Shown here: piece after piece, positions 1 to 11,520 of the stretch
How positions within the stretch are numbered: position 1 is the first letter of the stretch
How the letters are laid out: each line of letters opens with the position of its first letter
Origin: Homarus americanus
Taxonomy: Eukaryota; Arthropoda; Malacostraca; Decapoda; Nephropidae
Direction of reading: 5' to 3'
Length of the DNA stretch: 64,000 nucleotides
Assembly (NCBI RefSeq): GCF_018991925.1
Contig: NW_024735554.1
Location: 1,347,530-1,411,529, forward strand
Translations under genes and position numbers: made by a program
The notes under the pieces: model-generated
Database searches by the model: none
The model's input: only the letters and a program-made list of their open reading frames with translations
What the model was told of the DNA's origin: nothing

Positions 1-58
1 GCCATCATTATCGTCATCATTCATCATCCTCATCATCAACATCATCATCTGTCATCAC
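1..58. repeat. Imperfect CAT-type microsatellite
   Basis: The window opens inside a run of cat/atc triplets with scattered substitutions. The same composition returns at 36,830-37,030. It is ordinary simple-sequence DNA and its left end lies outside the window. Confidence 0.8.
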
Positions 59-1060
59 ACACACCACACATTACCACACTACACCCTGAGCCTCTCCCCC
101 GCCCGCCTTCACTACCAGCAGTGTCAGTTGGTACAAATTAGTGGTTATTTCGGTCCGTTTACGCCATTTTATAGATTTTCTCAAAATAAATATATCGTAA
201 TATACCAAATAAAATCTTTGTTTGGCATATGCAAAAATTCTGATTATCTACATGACATTACGTGTAATTTCAGAATGTATTCATCATGCAGAACCTCTAC
301 CTATGGGACTATGTCAACCTGTCGTTTGTATCATGAGTTCTGAGTGGCTGGTCACCACAAAGGAAGCGCTTAATCTGTATCCAGAGTTCTGAGGGCTGGG
401 CACCAAACGAAGCGCTGAATCAGAACGAGCTTGGGGCCACATTTCCGAACCATCTGTTATTTTTGTTGATCAGCTGAATAAAAACGTTTCCATTATTTCT
501 GCAGAAGCAACTCAGTTTTTCTGTTAGTGAGCATTTACATGTAATATCCGGTCCTTATCATTAGAAGACCGTCGGTTAGATAGAAGTTTCGATCGGGTGG
601 TTCAGTGTCTGGGAGTCGAGCTCTCAGTTGTCACTTTGAAGGTATCAGTACTTTCTTATGGTGTCAAATTATAAAACAAATATGGCCACGCCAGCCATCC
701 GATTAAGTGTTACTACCAAGTCCGCAAGTGACGCTTTATATCATGTGCTTCAACACCACAAGAGCTTATGTTCGTACTGGATATGGTTCAGCGTGTGGTG
801 GAGATGTGGATGAACTTAGACCAGACAGCCAGACGGGAGGGAGGAGCCGGCCAGTAGTGAGACGGTCGAGGCGATTAGTGGATGTGTGACGGAAGTTAAC
901 GTTTACAAAATGCTCCTCAATTAATACATCCAGTTGTCAAGGATTATAAAATACAGACGCCATCATGTGTGTTGGTGTTGAAAAATAAGGTATGTCGCTG
1001 TGTATATTTCCTTGCAACTTATTTCTCTCTCCATCCTCCGAATACGAGGATTAACATCCA
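59..1060. other. Unassigned AT-rich intergenic sequence
   Basis: No open frame with recognisable protein similarity, no tandem array and no retroelement end was seen here. Short open frames (for example 128-343 and 707-889) have the composition expected by chance. Confidence 0.5.
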
Positions 1061-1065
1061 CTTCA

Positions 1066-1765
1066 GGATGCAGGTCGTCCTGTGACATTCCTATGGATAC
1101 CCAGTCATGTTGGTATCTTGGGGAATGAGGCAGCAGATGGCCTTGCCAAGACTGGCTCCAACAAGGCCACACCTGACTACGTTGTTCCCGAACACTTTTA
1201 CAGCTTAGGACCCAAATTGCCGCAAACAGAGAGAAGCTCGGGAAGCAGCCATCCCTGGTCCCCTGCCCACCTGGTACGATGTCCTCCATAAACTTTCTGA
1301 CCTCTTATGGAAAAGGGTCGCGGAAAAGGGACGTAATTGCTGCCCGTATCATCCTTGGGTATGACTTTGCTTGGGAGATTGGTATCCCCGCATCCCTGAG
1401 CAACGCTCTTGTGCATATGCAGAAGACCCGACAGCCGCACCCTTATCCACTACCTCCAAGATGTCGCCACACACAACGCTTCCGTGACGCCTGCTGGACC
1501 ACCACTCCACGACCCCTGACGGAGACACGATGATCCTCCCCATAGTGGCCAGATAATATGCAAATAGCATTGATCATGTGTTAAAGGAATATCCTTCCTT
1601 CCTAGGGCTTTTTAGTAAGCCCCTTTATAATATTTATACTGTATATACTTGTGACACTTTCCAGATGCTTCTGGTGTTATTGTACAGGGGTACCTAGTGA
1701 CAGCACTAGGATCCCGCTTCTCTCAAGGAATAAGCAATTGAAATTGAATTGAATTGATCCAAGTG
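1066..1765 (+). mobile_element. Decayed LINE fragment with RNase H C-terminus and 3' end
   Basis: A frame beginning near 1,066 encodes WIPSHVGILGNEAADGLAK (about 1,091-1,147), the conserved C-terminal RNase H motif of non-LTR retrotransposons of the I/R1/jockey-related group. In an intact element this domain removes RNA from the RNA-DNA hybrid. The frame then decays: the remaining coding-like sequence to about 1,540 is split between frames. The block ends with a 3' untranslated segment (about 1,660-1,765) containing acaggggtacctagtg and a tail of gaatt units. The same 3' end occurs alone at 3,840-3,962, so the element boundary is supported by two copies. The reverse transcriptase and ORF1 are absent, as expected for a 5'-truncated insertion. 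The assignment to LINE is firm; the exact clade is inference. Confidence 0.75.
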
Positions 1766-2983
1766 ACGCGCTAGGTATTTACACCATCAAGGGCAAATAT
1801 ATTGGAAATGTTGGTTAGTGATCCCATAACAAAATTTACTTCAGCAATAGCAGCATATGGGCCCCGGTGACGATACCTACACTCTTACCCTAACAAAAAC
1901 TTCACCTGAACAAGGTGTTTAACATGAAATAACCAGGCCGATAACCCTCATTCATGTATGTATGTATGTATGTATGTATGTATATGATTTTACTAAAAAA
2001 TCCATACAAAATTAAGGTCCCAGTACAGGTGGATAAGTACCCCACTGCAACAACAATGTACCGATACTAATTCTAGGATTTTCTTCCTCTATACACATAT
2101 TACCATAGGTTAATAGCCATTTTAATAGCACTATTATATGTCTATCCACATGATAACTTTGTTAATAGCCATCTTAATAGCAGTATTTTCTGTCCGAGCC
2201 ACGGCATCCACAACCCTGTACACACGGCGGAGAGCTACACTACCGCCTCCTCCTCCCTGGACCCCACAGTACAACAACACAATTGTTATCACCTTACCTT
2301 CACTCAACTGCTAATAACCACAACGTAGAGTCAAGGAAGTCCTCACGACGCCACAAACACGAGGTAATCCACAAACAGCAAACGTAAAACGAAAAGCGAT
2401 CAAATACTGTATGACCACACACAGATATGTTGTCGCTACCACTGCAGTACCTCTAATGATCAATGGTGAGTGGCGAGCCAGAAGTTTTAACCTTAATTCA
2501 TTGGTTCGCTTTACTGATTCATATCAGTCTACTGCTTAGGTTCACAGGTCTGAATCTGAGATTCGTGGAGCAGCAGTAGAGGCGGCAGGAATTTGATTCG
2601 AGACTCTACTTCCGGAGAAAAATTGAACACTGTCTACTTAGGCTCAAACTTTACGAAATAATTTCTTAATAAAGATTCCAACCATCGGCGAAAATTAGCA
2701 AAGCTTAAATACAAATTTTTGAAATTCTGAAAGGTAATTTCTCCGTCAGCACCAACACCTTTAGTTTAGAAATACTTAAGATACAATAAAATAACCTTCA
2801 ACCGTTTTTATATTAGAATAAAAAAGAAAAACACAAAGTAAAATATAATAAGAGAACCTCTCACGGACGGAGATAATTACTGTTTTAGAATTTTAGTTCA
2901 ATAATCAGAAATTTATCCTGAGCACAGAAACAAAGACTATGAGACTTTCGGTTTGTAGATATGAGAACATCAACTTGGACCAG
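1766..2983. other. Unassigned intergenic sequence
   Basis: It holds a short (ATGT)n run at about 1,953-1,983 and a single-arm relative (2,525-2,568) of the large hairpin at 13,826-13,988. Otherwise nothing recognisable. Confidence 0.5.
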
Positions 2984-3079
<96 letters not shown>

Positions 3080-3092
3080 GTGTGTGTGTATA
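2984..3092. repeat. (TA)n microsatellite
   Basis: An uninterrupted TA run of nearly 90 bases is followed by a short TG/TA variant segment. Open frames across it encode only Ile-Tyr repeats and are artefacts. Confidence 0.95.
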
Positions 3093-3839
3093 TGACAGTA
3101 GGTCCCTGTATATAAACCCTTCATAAATTTAAGGTGTTGCTCCGACATGTTAAAGGAGGATAGAGGACCTCTTGTGGTGATGACACCCCACAACACGTCG
3201 GCTCATTCACACCAGAAGCGGAAAGATTCACACGTAACATTAATTAGGAAATAAACTAATAACCGATCTCACCAAACTGATAATAAAATGTCCGTAACAA
3301 ACTAACCAGAAGCTCGGAACAGTGTTAATGACGCATTTCTCACAAAGAATTACAGGAAAATATTTTAATAGAAAAATTCCATAGACTAATTAGACTTCTG
3401 TTGTTTAGATAAAAATGCTTAAAGAAAATTACAAACAGACACCAAAGAAAATCCATTTTAATCAAACGAGAATCTGGCAGGTGTTTGAGGTGTCAACGTT
3501 GCATAGACACGTTTAACAAGTAGAATAGAAAGTCACCCACTCAAGCATTGAATAAAAATTTACATATTCTTGATTTCTTGAAGATAAAAAGACTTGTTCA
3601 TCAGGTAAACATCGTATGGATAATAACTAAAAGAGAGGAAAAAAAAGTTACCTGAATTTTACCAACATATCCTAGAATTATCCAGGAGCCAAGTTACCAA
3701 ACACAACAAAAGAAGACTTATAACAATATAACTGGGATAAAACAGGTGTTAACATCAATGACAATGACAATATCGTATTACTTAGTTACCACACAAGAGG
3801 AAGGAAGGGGTTAAAGATAAACCTATAAGTAAAGTTAAT
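3093..3839. other. Unassigned AT-rich intergenic sequence
   Basis: No repeat, RNA gene or coding signal was recognised in this stretch. Confidence 0.5.
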
Positions 3840-3962
3840 GTCCTATTTTATTTTATTTATATGTACTTGAGATTCCTGAGTGCTTCTGGTAACATTGCAC
3901 AGGGGTACCTAGTGGCACTTCTGGGATCTCGTTTCCTATAGTAAATAAACTTTTGAAACTGA
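3840..3962 (+). mobile_element. LINE 3'-end fragment, same family as 1,066-1,765
   Basis: It shares gcttctggt, acaggggtacctagtg and a terminal ttgaaa-type tail with the end of the RNase H LINE at 1,660-1,765. Only the 3' untranslated end is present, as in a severely 5'-truncated insertion. It ends in taaataaacttttgaaactg. Confidence 0.65.
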
Positions 3963-4051
3963 AATTATAATAAGGTCAAAGTAAGTCTCCATTTTTGGTT
4001 AATGTATATCTATAGGTGTAGTTGTTACAGGTGGCGAGAGGGCAGCTAGAA

Positions 4052-4090
4052 GGTTACGTTACGTTACGTTACGTTACGTTTTTACGTTAA
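4052..4090. repeat. (GTTAC)n short tandem repeat
   Basis: About seven copies of a 5-bp unit read ttacg. It resembles the TTAGG-type short runs elsewhere in the window but has a different unit. Confidence 0.85.
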
Positions 4091-5639
4091 GTTAAGATAC
4101 TGATGCTATTCATTTTTAGTTCTGTATACTGCTTATCTACTTGATCATTCTTAAATACCTGTAGAGACCAGTAGAAAATGTCGTGAAAAATATTAATATT
4201 ACTATCCCAATTATCCCTGTAACCCACGTCATACACATTTCGGCAGGGGAGGGTGTATGCTGCGCCTGCCTCACTTAGTTTAAAAAGTCAGTATTGTGGT
4301 GTGGAAGTTAATTGCCACCTTTATTAGACGGTGTAAGTCTCTACCCATACCCTCCCTCCCACCCCTCCTGCCTGCCAAATTCATTTCCTCCACAACTGTA
4401 CATATGAAGACAAGTCATACGGTCCACGGTGTAGTAAAGGGGAGCTCAGACACAGGACAAATATTAGAGATATATTTTTCAAGAAATGGAGAAGACGCGA
4501 GTTAACGGAGATGGATGAAGAAAATCAGTTTTGTTCTGGAAGGAATATAGAGAGATACATTATTTCCTCTCTGGTTGAGGATATGTGTAACTGCAAATTG
4601 ATATTAGGCGCTTCGTCTTCTAAACCCTTTGAAATATCTACATAAAATTTTCCCCTAATAGATGACTCAGAAATGTGTTTGGCTGTAAAACTGTCAGTTG
4701 CAATTCAAGTACATATTGACAAATAAATAATACACACATTAGTTTTACATTTCTATATATTACCTAATGCTTGTCTACTTATTATTTATTATTGCGAGAC
4801 AGTGATAGTTTCGTATAAACAAGCGTAAACTGTTTAAGATTGTAAGCCTAGATGCAGCCTGAATTTGATGGGAAAATAATGGAAAGACAAAATCAACAAT
4901 TCTCGGGTTGGATCATCGTACCAGAAAGTAACCGCATTGCCTCCGGTGCTTGCAGCCAGACCTCCGATATGAGGACGATATAATATAAGTTTAACTTTTA
5001 TTTAAAATTACATGTGGAGGATTTATCTAGATATAAAATTAAATTTAATATATACACTCAATAATGTTTATGGAACAAGACACTACACGTTTTTTTCTCA
5101 AAGTCCTAACTGGTACACGTGTACACGGGAACAAGTACTCGCTCACACCAGGTATCAATCCCTTCCCCAGCCTGGCAACCTGGTCAGCACAACACAACAG
5201 CTTCTCCGGCTCATGCAGTCTTATCTACACACCATAACAGGTAGTTTCAACAAGTTTAAGCAATGATTGTTAAGTCAAGATATTACCCATACCCTACTAT
5301 TATCTAACAACTAGAGATTGTAAATAATACAGAAAATTATGAACTCTGTGAATGTTTCACCCGGATGAGTGTTGACGCAACTCTGGCGCGGCTCCTCTCA
5401 ATGTTTGTCAGTCAACAGAGTCAACACCTTGGTCCTAGTGGAATGTTGGCTGGAGGAGACTTGATATTTGTCGCCGACACACCAAACATTTAACGCAAAA
5501 TTTGATGGATAATTTTTTCTTTCTTCTTTTATATTTTTTCCGTCAACATATTCTGCACAACAGTTTCTGATCTGTATACCCACACGCTTGGAGTTTTGGG
5601 TGTGGGTGGGAAGGGCTAAAGAGTGTGTCTTCTTTAAAA
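4091..5639. other. Unassigned intergenic sequence
   Basis: Open frames at 4,296-4,505, 5,012-5,266 and 5,398-5,583 show no recognisable domain. No RNA gene or repeat family was identified. Confidence 0.45.
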
Positions 5640-6787
5640 CACTAACCTACTAAAAATAATTATTTCCGCCTAAAATCACTCTCAACATCTAAACATTACC
5701 ACATAAAAATACTACTCCTCAAACACTACGCACCATAAAACATTACCCCCATCAGAGCACTGCCCCATCAAAACACTATTCCTCAAGATACTACCCACCA
5801 TCAAAACACTACCTCAAGACTATCCCTCAAGACTATCCCCTCAAATGACTATCCCATAAAGACTATCCCTCAAACTACCCCCATCAAACACTACCCACCA
5901 TCAACATTTCCCCATCAAAGACCACACCTAAAACACTACCCTATGGAAACTTTTGTCCACCTAAAACTATCCCATCAAAACACTGCTCCTCAAAACAAAA
6001 CCACTAAGTGTTATTCACCATCAAAAACAACCCCTTCGTGACACAACCCCATCAAAACAATACCCTTCATGACACAACCCCATCAAAACACTACCCTTCA
6101 TGACACACCCCATTAAAACACTAGCCCTCAAGGCAAAACCCCATACACACACTAACCTCATCAAACAGTACCCTTAAAGCTCTATCAAACACTACCCACT
6201 CAAGGCTGACCCCATCAAGACACTACCCACTCAAGGAAAAACCCAAAAAATTAGCCCCCATTAAAACACTACTCCTCAAGACTACCCATCAAAACACTAG
6301 CCCCTCAAGGCAAAACCATACACACACTAACCTCATCAAAACAGTACCCACTCAGGCACAACCCATCAAACACTATCACTCAAGGCTGCCCCATCAAACA
6401 CTAGCCCCATTAAACACTACCTCCTCAAGGCACAACCCCTTCAAAACATATCGAACACTACCCTCAAAATACTACCTGCCAAAACAATTCCTATCAAAAA
6501 CACCCCTCAAAATACTACCTCATCAAAACAATTCCACTATCAAAAACTACCCCATCAAAACACTCTACCCCAATCAAAAACACTACACCCCCCATCAAAA
6601 CACTACCCCATCAAACACTACCCCCATCAAAACACTACCCCCATCAAGAAACACTCAAAACACTACCCCATCAAAACACTACCCCATCAAAACATTCAAT
6701 CCCCATCAAAACACTACCCCCATCAAACACTACCCCCATCAAAACACTACCCCCATCAAAACACTACCCCCATCAAAACACTACCCT
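5640..6787. repeat. Degenerate minisatellite, 16-17-bp unit, about 1.15 kb
   Basis: The unit approximates catcaaaacactacccc. The left part is strongly degenerate with deletions and variant units (for example ctcaaggcaaaacccc). The right part (about 6,540-6,780) is nearly homogeneous. The gradient suggests recent expansion at the right end. There are no spacers and no coding potential. Confidence 0.9.
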
Positions 6788-8501
6788 ATATCAGCATTTT
6801 AGCTAAAGGTCCGTGTAGATTACTTTCCTACAAATCTTAAAAAAAAACCCTGCCGATAAGGTATAGATTTCATACGCCTCACTTTTCGTTTCTTCTGTTC
6901 ACGGAGGTTGAATAAAAACACTTGCTCTGTCTAATGTGCCGTAGTTTAGTGTTCTTGAATATTATAAGTATAGAGCTTTAATAACAATTGTTAACAAATT
7001 CTTTGGACTCAAAGTTCCGTACACTTTATCATCACCTTCTCCGTGTACCTGAGGATCCAATAATATTTGCAAGGAATTGATGATGAGAAGCAAAGGACCG
7101 TTTGTTATGGCATTGATATCGCCTATTTTATTATGTTTATGTCCCAGGTTGAGTATTAAGTTCGTCTATTCTGTGATATCAACCTGAGTGACGAAATATT
7201 TTTCCCCAGATGGTGTTCTATAAATTGTTTTGTGGGTGTCGTGAATCGTATATTGCATCACAGTAGGGCTGCAGATCGAGAGTTGTGTTATGAAGCATGT
7301 CTGCGTTACAGCAACTCAGCAACTAAGGTCTTGAAGCGAATAGTGCAGGTTAGTTATTATTCTAATAATCAGCAATTAAATATTAAGAGAGATATATACC
7401 TGGTTTGACAGAGGTTCAATCATCTTAATTATACAGGTAAATTGTGTACTCCGATCACCCGAAATACATCTGAGGCTCCTGTATCACCCGTCATCAGCCG
7501 ATCAGTTAGTGTCATTCAAGTCTCGTCCCTGGCTCGGTTCTCCCAGATTCGGTAGTCAAACTTATCCCAGGCTGATGTGAATAGCGTTTCTAATATCGTA
7601 ACCCATTGTACAGGCTAAACCCTAGCATACTAACTTTCATAACAACGATGTAACCAGTGTGAGTCTACAGTCCATCATCAATATCCCTTTACCCTCAGAG
7701 TTTCAATGTGTAGTGTAACAATGTTTTGATATAGAGAAGAAAACCATCATTTGATAATTTTAGTTCATTTACAGGTAAGATAATATAAAATGAAAACAAA
7801 GTAATTCAGGATCACCAAAATTGCCGCCTGTCTGGGCAAGTCTTTGATAGTCAGGTGTGTTCCTCTGAGACGTCACCTCGATGGACCCACACAGCCATGA
7901 CACCTGCAAAAAGACCGACATCTGCCATGGTTGGGAGATCCACCTAGAGATTTCCCTGACACTTCAAAGGTGAACTGTATAAAGGGAAATAAGAAGAGAA
8001 AGTCAATGAAATGGAGGGAAAGGTAGGTAGAAGTCTTGACGGATAGAAAAAGATTATTATCCATTCCAATATCAATTCCTTTGCTAATTTATTTTCTGTC
8101 GAGATTACCGTTGAGAACATAAAGAGGACGCGGAAGTTCTATTAACGTGAAAACTAAAAACTTACTTGACCAAATCAGTCAAATTATGTCGATGGTCTAA
8201 CATCAAGGTGTTTACTGATGTCGAACATAACACAATCTGACTGTAGAAAACATTGTAAAGCATTAGTGTATATTGTTGGTCTAAAACCTCGTGTGGTTTT
8301 AAATGAAGAAAGATTAATTATAAAATACACGAAGGAAATATTAAAAGTTAATAGCAAAAACTTAGATAAACAGACAGACATAGATTGAGTGAATGATTTA
8401 GACAAATTCGAAAAAGTTAATAATTAGAATCATGAACTCGAGGACGAGAAATATGGCCCCGAAGGAGGATTATTGATGAGGCAGTGCGGATAATATGAGT
8501 G
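6788..8501. other. Unassigned intergenic sequence
   Basis: No recognisable gene, RNA or repeat family. The short minus-strand frames at 7,873-8,064 and 8,184-8,405 lack domain similarity. Confidence 0.45.
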
Positions 8502-9013
8502 TAGGACAAAAGCCCCCTAGGACAAAAGCCCCCTAGGACAAAAGTCCGCAGGAAAAATAATAAGAATTTTTAAAATTATTTAATTTTTTTTACAGTTTTT
8601 GAACACTTCTCTAACCAAACCTAACCTAACCTTCGGGAATTCTGATATAGTTATAAAGAAGTATACAAGGAATGTTTATTAAATCTGCAATGACGTATAT
8701 TTTGTCTACTGGGGTAATTACTCCCCTGACACTCAGTGACCTCACTGGTCCCTCGGGTCACCTCAGTAAATACAGAATGAACATGAAGTTAAAATATGTC
8801 TTCTTTTTTCTTTTATATTTATTTAATTATGTTCTATATCAAAATTGGAAAAGTTATTATATTCTAGTTATTTAAATTGTAATAATTTCATATTTAAATC
8901 TATATATTTTTAATATTTCTAATGACCCTCTCTTTAACATACAAACAGGGGGCTTCTGTCATATTTTACACTTTTACTGAGGGGCTTTTGTCCTAGGTGG
9001 GCTTTTTCCTTTA
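8502..9013. mobile_element. Candidate non-autonomous element bounded by inverted clusters of a 16-bp repeat
   Basis: The left edge has three consecutive copies of taggacaaaagccccc (8,502-8,549, the third diverged). The right edge has three inverted relatives at about 8,948-8,963, 8,980-8,995 and 8,998-9,013. About 400 bp of AT-rich sequence lies between. Inverted clusters of subterminal repeats are typical of small DNA transposons, but no target duplication was identified and no transposase is encoded. The interior open frame 8,672-8,875 has no recognisable similarity. Confidence 0.5.
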
Positions 9014-9094
9014 AACCTAAAATATTGCAAGGACACAATACTGTATGTGTGTCAGGTGACCACAACCTTCGTCGGCATTAGGGCTGAGATTATG

Positions 9095-10070
9095 AGAGAC
9101 AGAGCATCAGCGTCAAATTACCGGCCGATCAGTTTGACGTCGGTAGTGGGAAAATTTTTGAATTAATTATAGCAGATAACATCCGATCGCATTTAGAGAA
9201 AATCAAATTAATCTACGACTCTCAACATGGGTTTACAAAGGGAAAATCTTGTCTAACAAATCTGCTGACGTTTTTTAGGAAAGTCTTCGAGGTAGCAGAT
9301 AATGATGAAAATTACGGTGTTATTTACTTAGACTTTAGCAAACAATTGGCAGAGTACCGCATCAGAGGCTTCTGAGAAAAATTAAGGCTCATGGTATCGA
9401 GGGGAAAGCTTTAAATTGGATAAAATCATGGCTCACCGATAGAACGCAGAGGGTCAGCGTAGATGGTGTTAAATCTGAGTGGGGTCGTGTAACCAGTAGG
9501 GTTCCCCAGGGGTCAGTACTCGGCCCACTCTTGTTCATAATCTGCATAAACGATCTAGATACTGGGATCAGCAGTGACATAAGCAAGTTTGCGGATGACA
9601 CCAAAATAGGGCGGCAGATTAATTCAGGGCAGGATGCAAATGCATTACAGGAGGATCTGAATAAGTTGCAGGGGTAGTCTGAAAAATGGCACATGAAATT
9701 CAACACCAGCAAGTGCAGCGTACTTAATATTGGAAGAACAAATACTGTCAATGTATACAGCCTTAACAACATCAACCTAGAGAAGTCGACTTGTGAAAGA
9801 GACCTAGGGGTACTTGTTAGCCCGGACCTACGGCCTAAAAAACAGTGCGTTAATGTTCGAAATAAAGCAAACAGAGTATTGGGTTTTATATCTAGAAGTG
9901 TAAGTAATAAGAGTGCAGAGGTCTTATTGCAACTATATCTTGCGCTAGTCAGGCCGCACCTCGATTATGCGGTTCAGTTCTGGTGCCCTTATTATAGAAT
10001 GGATATCAATGCACAGGCACAGGCCAACCGGCCTATTGCAGACTCCTTAGTTTCTTATGTTCTTATGTTA
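9095..10070 (+). mobile_element. Old CR1-type LINE copy, frameshifted and internally deleted
   Basis: Translation in shifting frames gives the reverse-transcriptase landmarks in order: SNYRPISLTS near the start, HGFTKGKSC, YLDFSK (motif A, then a frameshift), a [14 protein letters not shown] motif B and FADDTK of the active-site box near 9,590. Next come the thumb-region ERDLGVLVSPDLRP and VRPHLDYAVQFW (to about 10,003). At about 10,003 the sequence jumps straight to the 3' end, deleting the C-terminal coding region, and finishes with the ttcttatg tandem tail. The 3' tail and thumb region match the CR1 clade, whose tails are 8-bp repeats. In-frame stops (for example at 9,676) and frameshifts make it non-functional. 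It is a more diverged subfamily than the copies at 23 and 62 kb. Confidence 0.85.
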
Positions 10071-10097
10071 TGTTCAAGAATGAAGTGGAAATCGTAG
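9693..10097 (+). pseudogene. CR1 reverse-transcriptase thumb remnant
   Basis: This is the longest open segment of the CR1 copy at 9,095-10,070. Its 134 codons start at a methionine internal to the reverse transcriptase (MKFNTSKC). They cover the region after the FADD active site: CERDLGVLVSPDLRP, NKANRVLGFI and LVRPHLDYAVQFW. The last ~35 codons read through the deletion junction and 3' tail and are not protein-like. It lacks the catalytic palm and cannot act as a polymerase. Confidence 0.8.
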
Positions 10098-10428
10098 ACC
10101 AGCATAACATCTCAAGGTCCGCCAGCCACACAAACAAACATTTGTTTTTTACTTATACATTTTTTTTGTAAACGGTACGACTGGTATCCTCTGTTCAAAG
10201 AATTACGTCGTAGACTAGTTTTGATACTTGATATTTGAATTAGATGTATAACGGTATATCTGAACAAATAGATGAATGATGGTAATTCTGAGAGACGTTA
10301 AAATATTATCAAGTTCTCCGAGACCATCACAGGTGAGGTGAGGTGATGTGAGGTCCGAGCGTCGTGTCTGGTAATAAAAAGCCACTTTAAGATTATTTCT
10401 TTAGTTATTTCTTTATATATTTATCTTT

Positions 10429-10448
10429 ATATATATATATATATATTT
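10429..10448. repeat. Short (TA)n run
   Basis: It forms the A/T-rich tail side of the LINE 3'-end fragment at 10,447-10,512. Confidence 0.7.
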
Positions 10449-10512
10449 TTTTTTTACTGGGATTAGCCCACCCGGGCACAGGTCATTGACCCACATCAGG
10501 GCCTGGGAGGCG
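10447..10512 (-). mobile_element. LINE 3'-UTR fragment ('family D' end)
   Basis: On the minus strand the sequence reads cccaggccctgatgtgggtc, then cctgtgcccgggtgggctaa and ends tcccagtaaaaaaaaa. The same end follows the decayed LINE C-terminus at 63,301-63,822 and recurs at 35.0, 38.7 and 44.6 kb. Only the 3' terminus is present here. Confidence 0.65.
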
Positions 10513-10605
<93 letters not shown>

Positions 10606-10624
10606 TTAACAACAACAACAACAA
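10513..10624. repeat. (AAT)n microsatellite followed by (AAC)n
   Basis: About 31 near-perfect AAT units are followed by five AAC units. The poly-isoleucine frames on both strands are artefacts. The array abuts the LINE 3'-end fragment, as also seen at 38.8 and 44.6 kb. Confidence 0.95.
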
Positions 10625-11347
10625 CTCCAGGTATTGTGGGTCGCACTTCTACAGCTCGGGACCACTTTGCAATTAAGTGTGCGTGGATATGTTTGTGTGT
10701 CCGTGTATGTGTCTCGATGTCCCTGTTATTGGTTTGAACGAGAGAGAACTCTTTTGGTCTAATTTTGCAAATTAGCTGCATGATTTGCATATATATGTTT
10801 TTCAGTATCACAAGAAAAAGCTCTTTGGCGTGATAACTCAGTTAACACTCGTCCAAGTTTTCGAAACTGCTTCCATGTCAAAATATGCAAATCAAAAGCC
10901 TTTTACGGGTCAACAATACAGTGCACGTGAGAGCAAGACGATCTATGAGATGTATGCTAAATGCAAATTAGGCACCTGATGCACTGGGTTTGTTGACTCA
11001 CAACACATTGCTGTTTTGACTCAAAGTTTGAAGTCTCCGTACCATCGTGAACATCATCATCTCTGTGTGTAGGCGTTAGTGTTAGTTCCTGTACATTTTA
11101 ATTATAGGTTAATGATGTACGTAATAGACAAAAGGGAATGGTCCATAAATGACACGAGATTAATTTTCACAATATAATAAACAGTGATAATCAAAGTATA
11201 TTTTTATCTGTTAATAATTTTTTTTTATTTTTAAACTAGTCTCCTAAGGTAAAGAATAAAATAAATTATCTAAAAAAGATATAATATTAACCTGACGTTT
11301 GCTAAGAAATATAGCAATCTGTTATATACTGTACACAAGTAAATTAA
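10625..11347. other. Unassigned intergenic sequence
   Basis: No gene, RNA or repeat family was recognised. The frame at 10,785-10,979 has no domain similarity. Confidence 0.45.
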
Positions 11348-11434
11348 TGTACACCCACTAAAATATTATTCGGCACCCTTACGACGTGATACAATATGAC
11401 ACAGGTGCCGAATATTTTTTTTATTGGGTGTACA
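11348..11434. repeat. Inverted repeat, ~30-nt arms, 28-nt loop
   Basis: The left arm (11,348-11,376) begins tgtacacccactaaaatatt. The right arm (11,405-11,434) ends attgggtgtaca. They pair with a few mismatches in the A/T-rich centre. It may be the terminus of a small foldback element or a structured 3' end of the neighbouring tRNA-like segment. No coding content. Confidence 0.7.
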
Positions 11435-11442
11435 CAATTTAC

Positions 11443-11520
11443 ACCCCTAGGAGCCGGGTTCGAACCGGGACCACCATGGTTGGTAGCTAGGCAGATAGCC
11501 CACTGGACCACGATGGGCTT
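11443..11520 (-). other. tRNA-like segment (probable SINE head or tRNA pseudogene)
   Basis: On the minus strand the segment contains tggtccagtgg, resembling an RNA polymerase III A box, and ggttcgaaccc, a good B box, about 40 bases apart. No acceptor stem can be closed, because the 5' and 3' ends are not complementary. A functional tRNA is therefore unlikely. The inverted repeat at 11,348-11,434 lies directly downstream in this orientation. It does not match the SINE at 27.4 and 53.6 kb outside the pol III boxes. Confidence 0.5.
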
